42,219 nt of DNA, taken from positions 1 to 42,219 of the forward strand of contig JAITNM010000077.1 in NCBI GenBank assembly GCA_031290475.1, written 5' to 3'. The notes under the pieces are model-generated. The model made no database searches and was not told the DNA's origin. It was given only the letters and a program-made list of their open reading frames with translations. Position numbers and translations under genes: made by a program. Shown here piece after piece: positions 41,690-42,219 of this stretch (positions are counted from its first letter, which is position 1; each line of letters starts with the position of its first letter). Origin of the DNA: Treponema sp. (GTDB lineage: Bacteria; Spirochaetota; Spirochaetia; Treponematales; Breznakiellaceae).

Positions 41690-42219
41690 CCCCGTCATGA
41701 TTCAAACAGTGGATATAGTCTGGCTAATTTGATTTGAGCGTCAGCGGTAGTAAAGCGCCAGTTAATTTTACAAGATTTTTTATTGCGGATCTTGTTCCAG
41801 GCATTTACTTCCCGGCGCATTTGTTCTATGGCCGGGATACGATCCGATAAACCATGGTTATTTAGCACGCTAAATTCAATTTCCGCCATATTTAGCCAGC
41901 GCGGACTAAAGTCCGAGCCATGTTTGGGAGTATAGTGAATCTCAAGACGATCCCGTATCCTCTTGGCTTCTTCCGGTTGGAAGGTTTCATATAATGAGGC
42001 GGGATTATGGGTATTAAGATTATCCATCACCAAGGTTATTTTCTTCGCGTCGGGGAAATCTTCGTCAGCGAGCTTTTTAATCTGTCGCGCCCAATCCTCG
42101 CGGGTACGGCGCTCCGTTACCTCTGCCCGGCGCCAGCCTAACAAGGGGGCATTAAACATAAAGATGTCACAGGTTCCATTCCGTACATATTCGGTATCAT
42201 AGCGTTCTGTTTCCCCTGG
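41690..42219 (-). mobile_element. IS630-family insertion sequence, one end
   Basis: The element carries the transposase at 41695-42219 and continues past the window. Its inner edge is near 41687-41690, where the integrase reading stops; TA dinucleotides at 41685-41686 and 41688-41689 fit the TA target of this family. The exact terminal repeat cannot be set without the other end. Confidence 0.65.
41695..42219 (-). CDS. IS630-family transposase, C-terminal part (runs off the window)
   Basis: A DDE transposase fragment of 174 residues. The frame is open to the window edge; the codons before the ATG at 42159 read ERYDTEYVRNGTCDIF, the family's normal sequence, so that ATG is not the real start. 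Catalytic Asp is in ITLVMDNLNTHNP and Glu in WLNMAEIEFSVLN. The C-terminus NWRFTTADAQIKLARLYP is typical and complete. The N-terminal helix-turn-helix lies outside the window. No frameshift is seen in the visible part. Confidence 0.88.
   Translation of the reverse strand, partial: PGETERYDTEYVRNGTCDIFMFNAPLLGWRRAEVTERRTREDWARQIKKLADEDFPDAKKITLVMDNLNTHNPASLYETFQPEEAKRIRDRLEIHYTPKHGSDFSPRWLNMAEIEFSVLNNHGLSDRIPAIEQMRREVNAWNKIRNKKSCKINWRFTTADAQIKLARLYPLFES

Noticed and set aside
41690-41710. IS630 end as the parent of the 140-bp repeat
   Set aside because: The visible IS end does not resemble the repeat's AGGGMARC-type ends, although both may prefer TA targets. The other IS end is outside the window.
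1-42219. CRISPR array
   Set aside because: No regularly spaced direct repeats were found. The only repeats are the pair of 140-bp elements and short tandem copies.

Overview
The window looks like chromosomal DNA of a spirochaete, most likely a Treponema. Evidence: a P83/100-type periplasmic protein, an archaeal-type UMP kinase, a pyrophosphate-dependent phosphofructokinase, many lipoproteins with loose lipoboxes, and GC-rich housekeeping genes broken by short AT-rich insertions. This assignment rests on protein resemblance; no 16S gene is present.

Layout. 1-1900: P83/100-like protein. 1959-7400, minus strand: NifU-like scaffold, cysteine desulfurase, GtrA-like protein, class III aminotransferase, a 140-bp palindromic repeat (copy 1), an SCP-2-like protein and a VapBC toxin-antitoxin pair. 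7464-10154: TatD nuclease and MurB (minus), then a NagD-like HAD phosphatase (plus). 10229-12059: AT-rich ATPase plus HNH pair resembling Septu (PtuAB) anti-phage defence. 12128-14264: surface lipoprotein, a 61-residue protein and an XRE regulator with a patterned operator array. 14319-18843: MscS channel and a heterodimeric ABC exporter, ended by repeat copy 2. 19046-19179: a self-contained unit for a roughly 100-nt structured RNA, then an M13 peptidase. 21419-27028: cysS, ECF sigma factor, anti-sigma factor, secreted protein, TIG/transglutaminase lipoprotein and pyrH, closely spaced or overlapping. 27128-30977: PPi-PFK and a DUF4139-type protein. 30974-32936, minus: a folate-type ECF transporter (T, A, S), divergent from folC. 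34471-40619, minus: tetR, RND/MMPL exporter, LolA-like protein and beta-barrel protein, apparently one envelope export operon. 40804-42219: tRNA-Leu(GAG), a broken integrase and the end of an IS630 transposase, the edge of an integrated element.

Regulation visible in the sequence. At least six genes (murB, gtrA, mscS, cysS, the DUF4139 gene, folC) have a -10 hexamer 5-7 nt before the start codon and no Shine-Dalgarno, suggesting leaderless mRNAs. Others have strong GGAGG sites. The folT leader carries a relic of the repeat's terminal hairpin and can form two mutually exclusive helices, one covering the ribosome binding site. The tetR and xre promoters have clear palindromic operators.

Most interesting leads: the stop-codon-abutting repeat family and its relic in the folT leader, the structured RNA unit, the leaderless pattern, the compact PtuAB-like pair, the acidic FGFG segment shared by two proteins of the export operon, and an EcfA ATPase lacking its switch histidine.
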